Below, in pieces: positions 7,312 through 14,217 of a stretch of DNA of 20,418 nucleotides (positions are counted from its first letter, which is position 1; each line of letters starts with the position of its first letter). The stretch covers positions 1 through 20,418 of the forward strand of contig CAXAZF010000016.1 in NCBI GenBank assembly GCA_963973455.1, in the 5' to 3' direction. Under the pieces are notes generated by a model that did not search any database, was not told the DNA's origin, and saw only the letters and a program-made list of their open reading frames with translations. The DNA comes from Marixanthomonas sp002364245. Lineage in GTDB: Bacteria > Bacteroidota > Bacteroidia > Flavobacteriales > Flavobacteriaceae. The position numbers were made by a program, and so were the translations under genes.

Positions 7312-7425
7312 TTAATATTCGTTATAATAGTTGTCCTTTATCCGGATACAATTGTTACAAAATCCTTTTAGCAGCAGGTTTACTTCTTCTGCCTGAAACC
7401 ACTCCGGCAAAGGCACTTTTGCTCT
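7312..7425 (-). pseudogene. Remnant of a Fur-family gene (C-terminal end only)
   Basis: In a frame different from the P450 fragment, the minus strand from 7425 to the TAA at 7312-7314 encodes about 37 residues. They contain VPLPEWFQAEEVNLLLKGFC followed by NNC. This aligns with the C-termini of the two intact Fur proteins here (NLPEGYVAEDINLVAKGVCEKC and NLPDDYEINDLNLVLKGVCKNC), including the CxxC structural zinc site. The frame closes with TGA at 7426-7428, and the upstream DNA encodes P450 sequence, so the rest of this fur copy is gone. It overlaps the end of the P450 fragment and lies just before the CDF gene, suggesting a third fur paralogue once stood at the head of that operon. Confidence 0.8.
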
Positions 7426-7811
7426 TCATCTTTCTCCCATTTACCAATGTATGTTTCCCAGTAGCTCTTTTGAATTTTTAGGAACCCCCGCAGGCTATCC
7501 GGTTTCATCAAAGACATAGACATTTCATTTCTTTGCCTGTATGCTGAATTATTCAGTGTCTGGACACCCTTCTGGAGGAATAATGTTTTTTGCACTCTTT
7601 TAGGAGCAGCGTCTTTTCGCTGAAACTTTTCAGTGTCATAGAAAACCTCCGCGGCTTCTTTTCCACTCATGCAGATCGTTTCCTTTAACATCAAACGGGT
7701 TCTAAAAATATCGGACCAAAGCTTTTGACGCTTTTTCTGAATAAATTCATAGCCGTCACGAAGTAGCGTCAAACTACTATCGATGTTTTTGTCTTTCGGA
7801 ATAGTTCTCAT
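7380..7811 (-). pseudogene. Truncated CYP152-type P450 (fatty-acid peroxygenase) N-terminal fragment
   Basis: The first 130 or so of 143 residues match the N-terminal third of CYP152 P450s, the H2O2-using fatty-acid hydroxylases such as P450-BSbeta. Recognisable blocks are SLTLLRDGYEFI, TRLMLKETICMSG, EAAEVFYDTEKFQRK, AAPKRVQKTLF, GVQTL and WEKDEE. Full-length members are about 420 residues. The I-helix region, the haem-ligand Cys loop and the active-site Arg are all absent, so no enzyme can be formed. Conserved positions are also altered: the usual DGxxHxHRK after GVQTL reads NNSAYRQRNE. The last residues (KCLCRSGFRQKK) are out-of-frame reading of a Fur remnant. The ATG start at 7811 is intact, so a short peptide may still be made, but I treat this as a decayed gene fused by deletion. 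Confidence 0.85.
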
Positions 7812-7862
7812 GCTCTTTACATTTTTAAAATATTTATTTTATTTTTTAGACCATAAACTTAA

Positions 7863-7885
7863 ACTTAATACAAACTGATTTAAGT
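7863..7885. promoter_or_regulatory. Possible operator: ACTTAA-N11-TTAAGT dyad
   Basis: A perfect 6-bp inverted repeat (7863-7868 and 7880-7885) lies in the 128-bp gap between the lpd gene and the P450 fragment, 52-74 bp before the fragment's ATG. Its AT-rich dyad could bind a Fur-like dimer and control the CDF-lspA-exchanger-ATPase group downstream. It is only weakly distinguishable from chance in this AT-rich gap. Confidence 0.25.
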
Positions 7886-7899
7886 CTTATGAAATGATT

Positions 7900-7937
7900 A
7901 AAAACTGCCTAATCCGATTTTACAATTAAATTAAGGC
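7900..7937 (-). terminator. Weak terminator after lpd
   Basis: On the minus strand, GCC-TTAAT (7937-7930) can pair with ATTA-GGC (7913-7907) with one bulged base, and AGTTTTT follows. The stem begins 3 nt after the lpd stop codon. The loop is long and the stem short, so termination would be partial. Confidence 0.4.
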
Positions 7938-7939
7938 CG

Positions 7940-9343
7940 TTAAATATGCAACGCTCTGTCTTCGGTGGCTGCCAGACAGGCCTCTTTAAAGGTTTCTGAA
8001 AAAGTTGGGTGCCCGTGGGACATCCTTGCAACATCTTCGGCAGATGCCCTGAATTCCATCGCTACCACCGCTTCGGTATAGCTGTCTGCAATGCGTGGCC
8101 CTATCATATGCACTCCCAATATCTCATCAGTTTCTTTATCTGCGATTACTTTTATGAAGCCGTCGGTGTCCATACTTATTTTCGCCCTTGCGTTGGCCTT
8201 AAAAGGAAAAGAGCCTGTTTTAATACTTCTTCCTGCTTCTTTCAATTCTTCTTCGGTTAAGCCTACCCCGGCCACTTCGGGCTGGGTATAAACAATATTA
8301 GGAATAAGCGAATAATTGATATGTGGCTTTTGATCTGCTATCCTTTCGGCTACAAAAACGCCCTCTTCACTGGCTTTATGGGCAAGCATTGCCCCTCGGA
8401 TTACATCCCCAATGGCATATACACCCTTGACATTGGTTTCAAGGTTCTCATTTACCGTTACCTGTCCTTTCTCATTGGTTTCCACGCCAATGTTTTCAAG
8501 GCCTAAATTGGCGGTGTACGGTTTCCGGCCAATGGCCATAAGGCAATAGTCGCCTTCTAAATTCATTTCTTTTTTATCGGACAGGTTTTCCGCTTTCAAT
8601 TCAACTTTGTTGTCCGTTGCTGTTGCATTGGTCACTTTATGTTCCAAATAAAACTCAATTCCCTGTTTTCTTAGGGAACGATGCAATTGATGTCCCAGTG
8701 CGCCATCCATAGTGGCGATGAGGCTATCAAAATATTCCACAATAGACACCTTAGAGCCCAGGCGGGCGAAAACAGAACCTATCTCAACCCCGATAACGCC
8801 TCCACCAACGACCAATAAATGGTCGGGAATTTCCTGTAGGGCAAGGGCTTGGGTGGAAGAGATTATCCTTTTTTTATCGATTTTAATATTGGGCAAGGAA
8901 GCGGGTTTGGACCCTGTGGCAATGATAATTTTATCGGTTTCTATAGTTTCCGTTTTAGCTTCGGCCTTAATCTCAATCGTGTTTTTGTCCTTGATGGTGC
9001 CGTGGCCTTCATAGACGGTAACTTTGTTCTTTTTCATCAGATACCCAACGCCATTGATGATTTCCTGTACCACATCCTGAACCCTTTGGTTCATTTTTTT
9101 GATATCGACATTGGCTTCTTTTACATCAATCCCAAAATTTTCGAATTGATGTTTGAGTTTGTAATAATGCTCAGAGGCTTCAAGCCAGGCTTTTGACGGG
9201 ATACAGCCCACGTTAAGGCAGGTGCCGCCAAGCGTGCTGTACCTTTCAATAATGGCTACTTTTAATCCTAATTGGGCGCAACGTATAGCGCTTACATACC
9301 CGCCAGGGCCAGAGCCTATAATTGTTACATCATATTTTTCCAT
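7940..9343 (-). CDS. lpdA: Dihydrolipoyl dehydrogenase (E3, FAD-dependent)
   Basis: A 467-residue cytoplasmic flavoenzyme that reoxidises dihydrolipoamide with NAD+. Visible features are the FAD-binding GSGPGG (10-15), the redox disulfide CLNVGC (Cys42/Cys47), the NAD-binding VVGGGVIGVEIGS (178-190), the second FAD motif AIGD (310-313) and the C-terminal active-site pair HPTFSE (His445, Glu450). Length is normal and no frameshift is seen. It is not MerA: there is no N-terminal HMA domain and no C-terminal Cys pair (it ends ALHI). No E1, E2 or lipoyl protein is encoded nearby, so this copy probably does not serve a local dehydrogenase complex. It follows a Fur-type gene in a metal-export island; arsenite, Cd and other dithiol-binding metals poison lipoate enzymes, so a protective spare copy is a reasonable inference. 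A large hairpin separates it from fur. Confidence 0.95.
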   Translation of the reverse strand: MEKYDVTIIGSGPGGYVSAIRCAQLGLKVAIIERYSTLGGTCLNVGCIPSKAWLEASEHYYKLKHQFENFGIDVKEANVDIKKMNQRVQDVVQEIINGVGYLMKKNKVTVYEGHGTIKDKNTIEIKAEAKTETIETDKIIIATGSKPASLPNIKIDKKRIISSTQALALQEIPDHLLVVGGGVIGVEIGSVFARLGSKVSIVEYFDSLIATMDGALGHQLHRSLRKQGIEFYLEHKVTNATATDNKVELKAENLSDKKEMNLEGDYCLMAIGRKPYTANLGLENIGVETNEKGQVTVNENLETNVKGVYAIGDVIRGAMLAHKASEEGVFVAERIADQKPHINYSLIPNIVYTQPEVAGVGLTEEELKEAGRSIKTGSFPFKANARAKISMDTDGFIKVIADKETDEILGVHMIGPRIADSYTEAVVAMEFRASAEDVARMSHGHPTFSETFKEACLAATEDRALHI

Positions 9344-9364
9344 ATTCGTAAATTTTTTAATTAA

Positions 9365-9432
9365 ATAAGGTGGGGGAAACCTTAAGCTGACCAGGGGCGC
9401 AAGGGTTCAGTTTTAAGGTACTCCCACCTATT
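9365..9432. terminator. Large imperfect hairpin between the fur gene and lpd
   Basis: Two nearly symmetrical arms face each other: AGGTGGG (9368-9374), ACCTTAA (9379-9385), CTGA (9387-9390) on the left, and TCAG (9407-9410), TTAAGGT (9413-9419), CCCACCT (9423-9429) on the right, with internal loops of only 1-4 nt and a 16-nt apical loop. On the minus strand TTATTT follows; on the plus strand a TTATTTTTTA run follows, so it could terminate in either direction. It fills most of the 87-nt gap before lpd. It could end the fur transcript, protect it from decay, or partly decouple lpd. Confidence 0.7.
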
Positions 9433-9865
9433 ATTTTTTACTACAATTTTTACATACCCCTTTTAATACCAGGTTCAAATCGTTTATTTCATAATCGTCC
9501 GGCAAGTTTTGTTTCGATATTCTATCCGGCAAGCAAATAGTTTTTCCGCAAACGGTACAATGAAAATGCATATGTAAATCTATACCGTAATCACCTTTGG
9601 CGTTTTCGTCGGAAATCGCAAATTTTGCCTCTCCGCTTCCATCATTAACCTGATGAATGAGCCCTTTATCTTCAAAAGTTTTTAAGTTGCGATAAAAGGT
9701 AGTTCTGTTTGCTGTTTTATTGGTATCGCTCTTTTGAACAAAGGCCTTTTTTAAATCGGAAAAAGACACGGCACTTTGTTTCCTTTTTAGGAATTTATAT
9801 ATCTTCGACCTCATTTCAGTTGGGCGTATCCCTTTGGACAATAATGTTCTTTCCGTTTTTGTCAT
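9431..9865 (-). CDS. Fur family transcriptional regulator (copy 1)
   Basis: A 144-residue metal-responsive DNA-binding protein. The winged-helix N-terminal domain runs from GIRPTEMRSKIYKFL (12-26) to the recognition helix TTFYRNLKTFEDKGLI (55-70). The dimerisation and metal domain has DLHMHFHC (97-103; His98, His100, His102, Cys103), Cys106 and a C-terminal CKNC (138-141), so both structural Cys pairs are intact. The HxHFHC variant is common among Bacteroidota Fur proteins; which metal it senses cannot be read from sequence. It sits between the P1B-4 ATPase, behind an intrinsic terminator, and lpd. The pairing with a P1B-4 pump recalls Fur/PerR control of Fe2+ efflux ATPases in other bacteria. 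Its paralogue at 14218-14640 shares the layout but has extra cysteines. Confidence 0.93.
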   Translation of the reverse strand: MTKTERTLLSKGIRPTEMRSKIYKFLKRKQSAVSFSDLKKAFVQKSDTNKTANRTTFYRNLKTFEDKGLIHQVNDGSGEAKFAISDENAKGDYGIDLHMHFHCTVCGKTICLPDRISKQNLPDDYEINDLNLVLKGVCKNCSKK

Positions 9866-9878
9866 TTTTTATTCTTTC

Positions 9879-9906
9879 AAAAAACCGGATTCTTCCAAGT
9901 CCGGGT
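9879..9906 (-). terminator. Intrinsic terminator after the P1B-4 ATPase, just before fur copy 1
   Basis: On the minus strand, CCGGA (9904-9900) and TCCGG (9889-9885) enclose a 10-nt loop and are followed by TTTTTT (9884-9879). It starts 6 nt after the ATPase stop codon and ends 14 nt before the fur ATG. It can separate the two genes, or act as an attenuator if fur is read from the upstream promoter. Confidence 0.8.
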
Positions 9907-9909
9907 CTT

Positions 9910-12471
9910 CTAATCTTTTTTATAAGCCAAAAGACGTAGCGCATTGGCCACGACTACCAAGGTAGAACCCTCGTGGAATGCCACGGCAACCCCTATGTTT
10001 GCCCAGCTCAAAATGGTAGCCGGTATCAGCAGTGCCACAACCCCAAGGCTTATCCAAAGGTTCTGCTTGATAATAGCTTTTGCTTTTCTACTTAAACCTA
10101 TCGCAAAGGGCAGGGTCTCAAGCTTATCGGCCATAAGGGCAACATCGGCTGTTTCTAAGGCCACATCACTTCCAGCCGCTCCCATCGCAATACCTACGGT
10201 ACTATTTGCCATTGCAGGCGCATCGTTTACACCATCGCCTACCATTGCCACCTTGGATTCTTTTTCTTTTAGCTCTTTAATAGCATCCACCTTTTCTTCC
10301 GGCAATAGGCTGCCCCAGGCATCGGTCAATCCTATTTCTTCCGCAACGGCATCGGCTACTTTTTGGTTATCGCCCGTAAGCATAATCATACGTTTAATAC
10401 CGATTCCCTTTAGTTTTTTGAGGGTTCCCTTGGCGGCTTCACGAGGGGTATCCATTAGAGCGATGATGCCTATATATTCTTCATTCTTCCGAATGAGCAT
10501 CGTAGTATTTCCCCCACCTTCAAGACCACGGACTTTTGTGGTTACCTCTTCGGAAGGTGTACTTTTATCAAGCCCTTCGTACAGGTCGAGGTTGCCGACA
10601 TAGATTTTGTCATTGTCCAATGATGCTTTTATACCCTTGCCCAGCACAGCTTCCAAATCGGTCGCATCAGGTATTTCATCCCCTTTCAGCCGCTCCTTTC
10701 CATCTCTAACTACTGCTTTTGCCAGGGGATGGTCGCTTAGATTCTCTACGGCCACAGCTATTTTTAAAAGTTCGTTTTCAGAAATATCCCCAAGTGGAAC
10801 CACTTCGGTAAGCTTGGGTTTTCCTTCGGTCAGAGTACCCGTCTTGTCAAAGGCAAGGGCGGTAATAACGCCGAGGTCTTCCAAAGGGCGACCTCCTTTA
10901 ATAAGCACTCCGCCACGGGCTGCCCTCGCCACCCCACTCAATACGGCACTCGGTGTCGAAATCGCAAGGGCACAGGGACTGGCAGCAACCAATACGGCCA
11001 TTGCCCTATAAAAACTATCGCTAAAGGGTTCATCGATGATCAAGAAAGCGAAGAGCAGCAGCACGACCAATACCAGTACGGAAGGCACAAAATATCTTTC
11101 AAATTTATCGGTAAGCAACTGGGTAGGCGATTTTTGGGTCTGCGCCTCATTCACCAATTTTACCAATCGGGATAGTGTAGAATCCTTCGCTTCTTTGATA
11201 ACCTTTATTTCAAGGGTGTTGTTGCCATTAATGGTTCCAGAAAATACGCGGTTTTCGTCTTTGATTTCATCATCTTCAGAATAGTCCTTGGCAGTATCCT
11301 CCACGGGAACTTTGTCCACTGGTACGCTTTCCCCTGTGATAGGAGCTTGGTTGACACTACTTTTACCATCCACCACAACGCCATCGGCAGATATTTTACT
11401 GTTTGGTTTGACCACAATGATATCGCCTATACTCAACTTTTCGATATCGACCTCTTCGGTCTTGCCATCTTTTTTTAGCAGGGCGGTTTTTGGCGCTAAA
11501 TCTGCCAGTGCCGCAATAGATTTTCGGGCCTTCTCCATCGCATAATGTTCAAGGGCGTGCCCCAGACTAAAGAGGAATAGCAACAAGGCACCTTCTTCCC
11601 ATTCGCCCAGGGCAGCGGCACCGATGGCGGCGACCAACATTAAAAAGTCAATTTCAAAACCACCTTTGGCCACGGTCTGTATAGCCTCTTTAGCGGTAAA
11701 GTAACCTCCAAAAAAGTAGGCGCCTATGTACAGGGATAAGCTGACCCAATCTGGTATGGATGCTACGTAGGACAACCCAAAACCAATACCCAGAAGAGCA
11801 CCGCAAATGATGGCAAAAATAAGTTCGGTGTTCTTGCCAAAAATACCGCCGTGTGCATGTGCCTCGCCTTCACCCTCCTTGTGGTCGTGTTCTTCGCTGT
11901 CTTTGTGGACGTGGTCTTCGCTCTCGCCGACGTGTTGATTTTCTTCCTTGCCTTGGGTACCTTCGGATTTTTCTTCACTGTTGAAAACTTCCATTTTTTG
12001 TAAATACGTTTCTGTACCAATAGAAGGGTCAATAATAGTTAAGCCTTGTTTTTCTATTTTCTTTTTAATAGCCCCAAATCCTGTAATGCCCTTATCAAAT
12101 TCTACACGTATCATTCCAGAAGCGGATGCGGAAACTTCGAGAACTCCATCAACCTCTTTGACTGCTTTCTCTATGGTTCGGGCGTTACGGGTGTGGCGTA
12201 TCCCTTCCACGGCTATCAACCTATGTCCAAATTTATCCGTGATTTGCGCTCCCGTGGTCTCTGCCAGTGATTGTACTTTATCAAGGGAAATAACATTAGA
12301 GTCGTAATGGAAACAGAGTTGTGGAACACCGTCCGCTTTTTCATCGGATACGTGCACATCATCAATGCCTTCAAGTCCTTTTAGTTTATCGATGAGCCTG
12401 TTGACACAAGCATCTTTCTTGTCTGGTACTTGCGGAAGGACTACGGGAATTTTGATTTTTAGTTTTTTCAT
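9910..12471 (-). CDS. P1B-4-type metal ATPase with degenerate HMA domains and a His-rich linker
   Basis: An inner-membrane pump of 853 residues that exports a divalent cation. Motifs are TGES (379-382), membrane SPC (498-500) in place of CPC, DKTGT (Asp542), HP (581-582), GDGVND (745-750) and HEGST in the last segment (833-837). SPC plus HEG(G/S)T defines the P1B-4 class (CoaT, CtpD, PfeT), linked to Co2+, Fe2+ and sometimes Zn2+. Members are usually short and lack N-terminal domains; here about 210 residues precede the membrane part. They hold two HMA-like folds without CxxC (first with DACVNRL), then a Glu/His-rich stretch (about 180-207, HVHKD, EHDHKEG, HAHGG). The start is the ATG at 12471: AAGGA overlaps the upstream stop codon just before it, whereas the longer frame begins with TTG inside the upstream gene. 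It is last in its operon, ahead of a terminator. Confidence 0.93.
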   Translation of the reverse strand: MKKLKIKIPVVLPQVPDKKDACVNRLIDKLKGLEGIDDVHVSDEKADGVPQLCFHYDSNVISLDKVQSLAETTGAQITDKFGHRLIAVEGIRHTRNARTIEKAVKEVDGVLEVSASASGMIRVEFDKGITGFGAIKKKIEKQGLTIIDPSIGTETYLQKMEVFNSEEKSEGTQGKEENQHVGESEDHVHKDSEEHDHKEGEGEAHAHGGIFGKNTELIFAIICGALLGIGFGLSYVASIPDWVSLSLYIGAYFFGGYFTAKEAIQTVAKGGFEIDFLMLVAAIGAAALGEWEEGALLLFLFSLGHALEHYAMEKARKSIAALADLAPKTALLKKDGKTEEVDIEKLSIGDIIVVKPNSKISADGVVVDGKSSVNQAPITGESVPVDKVPVEDTAKDYSEDDEIKDENRVFSGTINGNNTLEIKVIKEAKDSTLSRLVKLVNEAQTQKSPTQLLTDKFERYFVPSVLVLVVLLLFAFLIIDEPFSDSFYRAMAVLVAASPCALAISTPSAVLSGVARAARGGVLIKGGRPLEDLGVITALAFDKTGTLTEGKPKLTEVVPLGDISENELLKIAVAVENLSDHPLAKAVVRDGKERLKGDEIPDATDLEAVLGKGIKASLDNDKIYVGNLDLYEGLDKSTPSEEVTTKVRGLEGGGNTTMLIRKNEEYIGIIALMDTPREAAKGTLKKLKGIGIKRMIMLTGDNQKVADAVAEEIGLTDAWGSLLPEEKVDAIKELKEKESKVAMVGDGVNDAPAMANSTVGIAMGAAGSDVALETADVALMADKLETLPFAIGLSRKAKAIIKQNLWISLGVVALLIPATILSWANIGVAVAFHEGSTLVVVANALRLLAYKKD

Positions 12472-12475
12472 ATCC

Positions 12476-12835
12476 TTAGTTGTTTTGTATCCAGTTTTTT
12501 GCTTGTTCCTTATACTGAAGGTCAAAATATTTGACTTCTGAACCAGTAAAGAAATCAGTAGCTTGGGCGGCCCATTCTTGCCATTTTTTTTCGCCTACAA
12601 ATGCCATTTTTCCATAATCCGATAAATGTGCAGAATCTACCTTTAAATCTGCCCAAAACCCTTTTAGGTCATAGCCGTGAAAATCTTTTAGTTCAAAGTA
12701 GAAATCCACCTTATGACCTTTTCGGATGATGTTGTGGATGAGCGGATGGATTTTTTCTATATCCTTCTTTGTGATTTTACCGTTGATTTTGGCGGCAATC
12801 AAGTTTTCTTTTTCTATGTTCAATATTTGTATCAT
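12476..12835 (-). CDS. SpoIIAA-like (STAS-related) protein, copy 1
   Basis: A 119-residue soluble protein of the SpoIIAA-like family (PF11964 type). Visible landmarks are an N-terminal strand with NLIAAKINGKITKKD (11-25), the central VDFYFELKDFHGYDLKGFW (43-61) and KMAFVGEKKWQEWAAQ (76-91), ending in a helix with AKNWIQ. The fold is related to anti-sigma-factor antagonists, but the family's function is not established, and I cannot point to a conserved phosphorylatable Ser. It lies 4 nt before the P1B-4 ATPase start and 24 nt after the AlbA_2 gene, so the three are almost certainly co-transcribed. A paralogue sits at 13833-14192, on the other side of the AlbA_2 gene. A cytosolic partner for the membrane proteins is possible but is only inference. 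Confidence 0.85.
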   Translation of the reverse strand: MIQILNIEKENLIAAKINGKITKKDIEKIHPLIHNIIRKGHKVDFYFELKDFHGYDLKGFWADLKVDSAHLSDYGKMAFVGEKKWQEWAAQATDFFTGSEVKYFDLQYKEQAKNWIQNN

Positions 12836-12859
12836 TTGTTCAATTTTATAGGGTTTATA

Positions 12860-13633
12860 TTAGTTTAAGTGTATCTCCAAATACTCCAGAGCCTCAGGTA
12901 TATCCAACTCTCGGGTCCCGTTCCCGGTTCTGATAAAGAAATGCGAACGGTCGCCCAAATTCAAATACAAGGGTTTTTGTGATTTTTGAACCCTTACATA
13001 ACAAATATCATTTTCTTCAAAATTCATAAAAAGCCACTTTAACCAATTAACCAAAGGAGAAAGATGAGTGCCAAACTTAAGGGACACCAATTGCCTTATA
13101 TACTGTTCAAACCAGTCCTTGTTCGGTTTTTTTAAAGTACCGTAATCCTGTTCCAGCCCCAAAATGCTGCCATCATCATTTACCCCGATAATCAAATGCC
13201 CACCTTCGGTGTTCATAAATCCTGCAATGTTCTTTGCTACCACCATTTCCAAGGCTTTGTTTACCTTTCCTTGTCGAAGACTCCACCTCAAGGTACTTTT
13301 CAATTCTACCTCGTGGGTTTCCCCTTTGTCCAAAAATTCCCTTATTAAAGCAACCCCGCCTTTCCCCCTGTTTAGTCGAAGTATCGTTTTCCTTATATAG
13401 AACATCAGCGCGAGGCTACTGCCCATAGTGCCAAACAGTACATTTTTTAGGGTTTGGTCTATACCGCCAAGCCTAACACTTTGCACAAATGCTTCTTTGA
13501 ACATATACCACCAATTGCCCACACCGTCTTCTTTATCATACTGGAACAGGGAAACACCTAATGGCTGTATGATGATTATACCTGCCACAAATCCTATGGC
13601 AGCAACAATAAGAAGTCCTCGTCTATTCAGCAT
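12860..13633 (-). CDS. Membrane-anchored AlbA_2 (Schlafen-type) domain protein
   Basis: A 257-residue protein with two N-terminal hydrophobic segments (about 7-25 and 64-82) and a C-terminal AlbA_2 domain, often annotated as an ATP-binding or putative DNA-binding domain. Domain hallmarks are ETHEVELKSTLRW (105-117), AGFMNTEGGHLIIGVNDDG (137-155), and near the end FFIRTGNGTRELDIPEALEY (232-251). The membrane segments place the domain on the cytoplasmic face if both ends face inwards. AlbA_2 proteins have varied or unknown roles; I do not know a characterised metal-related one. It starts a probable transcription unit, downstream of a 199-bp promoter-like gap, and is followed closely by a SpoIIAA-like gene and the P1B-4 ATPase. 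Regulation or scaffolding of the pump is speculative. Confidence 0.85.
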   Translation of the reverse strand: MLNRRGLLIVAAIGFVAGIIIIQPLGVSLFQYDKEDGVGNWWYMFKEAFVQSVRLGGIDQTLKNVLFGTMGSSLALMFYIRKTILRLNRGKGGVALIREFLDKGETHEVELKSTLRWSLRQGKVNKALEMVVAKNIAGFMNTEGGHLIIGVNDDGSILGLEQDYGTLKKPNKDWFEQYIRQLVSLKFGTHLSPLVNWLKWLFMNFEENDICYVRVQKSQKPLYLNLGDRSHFFIRTGNGTRELDIPEALEYLEIHLN

Positions 13634-13832
13634 CTCATTTTTTAAATTATTTTACCATTGGGTTAGTTCAATACCAATTTTTTTAGAAAGTTTTTTCTAC
13701 ACTCCTCAAATTTATTATCGGATTTCTACACTTTTTTTATATGCTTCGGTAATCTTATATTACTTATACTACACTTTACCTAAAATTTTAATTGTATATT
13801 ATAGTTCTTTCATTTAAATTAATTTAACTGTA
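13634..13832 (-). promoter_or_regulatory. Promoter-like gap before the AlbA_2 gene
   Basis: AT-rich 199-bp gap without a gene. On the minus strand TAAATTTG (13714-13707) matches the Bacteroidota -7 element TAnnTTTG; no clear -33 TTG lies at the usual distance. TTTCTACACT occurs twice as an exact direct repeat (13694-13703 and 13723-13732), flanking that element, and CTACACT appears a third time at 13769-13775. A perfect 14-bp palindrome, TTAAATT/AATTTAA (13814-13827), lies just after the stop codon of the preceding SpoIIAA-like gene. The repeats look like an operator around a start site; the binding protein is unknown, with the two Fur proteins as candidates. Confidence 0.4.
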
Positions 13833-14192
13833 TTAATTTTTTTCTTTCTCTATCCATTCTTTGGCCATTTTTTTTTCATCTGGACTAAACAGTTTTATGT
13901 GTGCCCTTGTAAAGGATATTAAAACTTCTGTAAACTGTTCTTGCCATTTTGCATTTCCTACCAATGCGACCCGTTTTAATCGTTCCTCATTAGGAAGTTG
14001 CAACTCGACACCCTCCCAAAATGCACTTGAGTTCCACCCTTCAAAATTTTCCATCTCAATATACCAGTAGACTTTATTATGTTCTTGTATGTGGTCTTTT
14101 ATTTGTGGTTTCAAATTTTCATAATCTGTAGCATCCAACCTATTTTGAGCTATCATATATACCTTACATCCATTTTTATAAATCATCATCAT
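13833..14192 (-). CDS. SpoIIAA-like (STAS-related) protein, copy 2
   Basis: A 119-residue soluble protein, the same family and length as the copy at 12476-12835. Shared landmarks are YMIAQNRLDATDY near the N-terminus, KVYWYIEMENFEGWNSSAFW in the centre (40-59), RVALVGNAKWQEQF (73-86) and a closing helix AKEWIEKE. Outside these blocks the two copies have diverged strongly, so this is an old duplication or two independent recruits. Three consecutive ATG codons begin the frame (14192, 14189, 14186), so the exact start is uncertain by two residues. It is the last gene of the czcA-czcB-PII-fur group, 25 nt after fur copy 2. Function unknown. Confidence 0.83.
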   Translation of the reverse strand: MMMIYKNGCKVYMIAQNRLDATDYENLKPQIKDHIQEHNKVYWYIEMENFEGWNSSAFWEGVELQLPNEERLKRVALVGNAKWQEQFTEVLISFTRAHIKLFSPDEKKMAKEWIEKEKN

Positions 14193-14217
14193 TGTTCCTA
14201 TTTTTTAAATCTAAAAT

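Noticed and set aside
7940..9343. Mercuric reductase (MerA)
   Set aside because: There is no N-terminal HMA domain and no C-terminal Cys pair; the HPTFSE active site and length fit dihydrolipoyl dehydrogenase, and no mer genes are nearby.
12472..12525. Upstream start for the P1B-4 ATPase
   Set aside because: The longer frame begins with TTG and overlaps the SpoIIAA-like gene by about 50 nt; the ATG at 12471 has AAGGA just before it.
13428..13817. Plus-strand gene across the 13634-13832 gap
   Set aside because: Its left half is antisense to the AlbA_2 gene and its right half is AT-rich low-complexity sequence; the gap looks like a promoter region.
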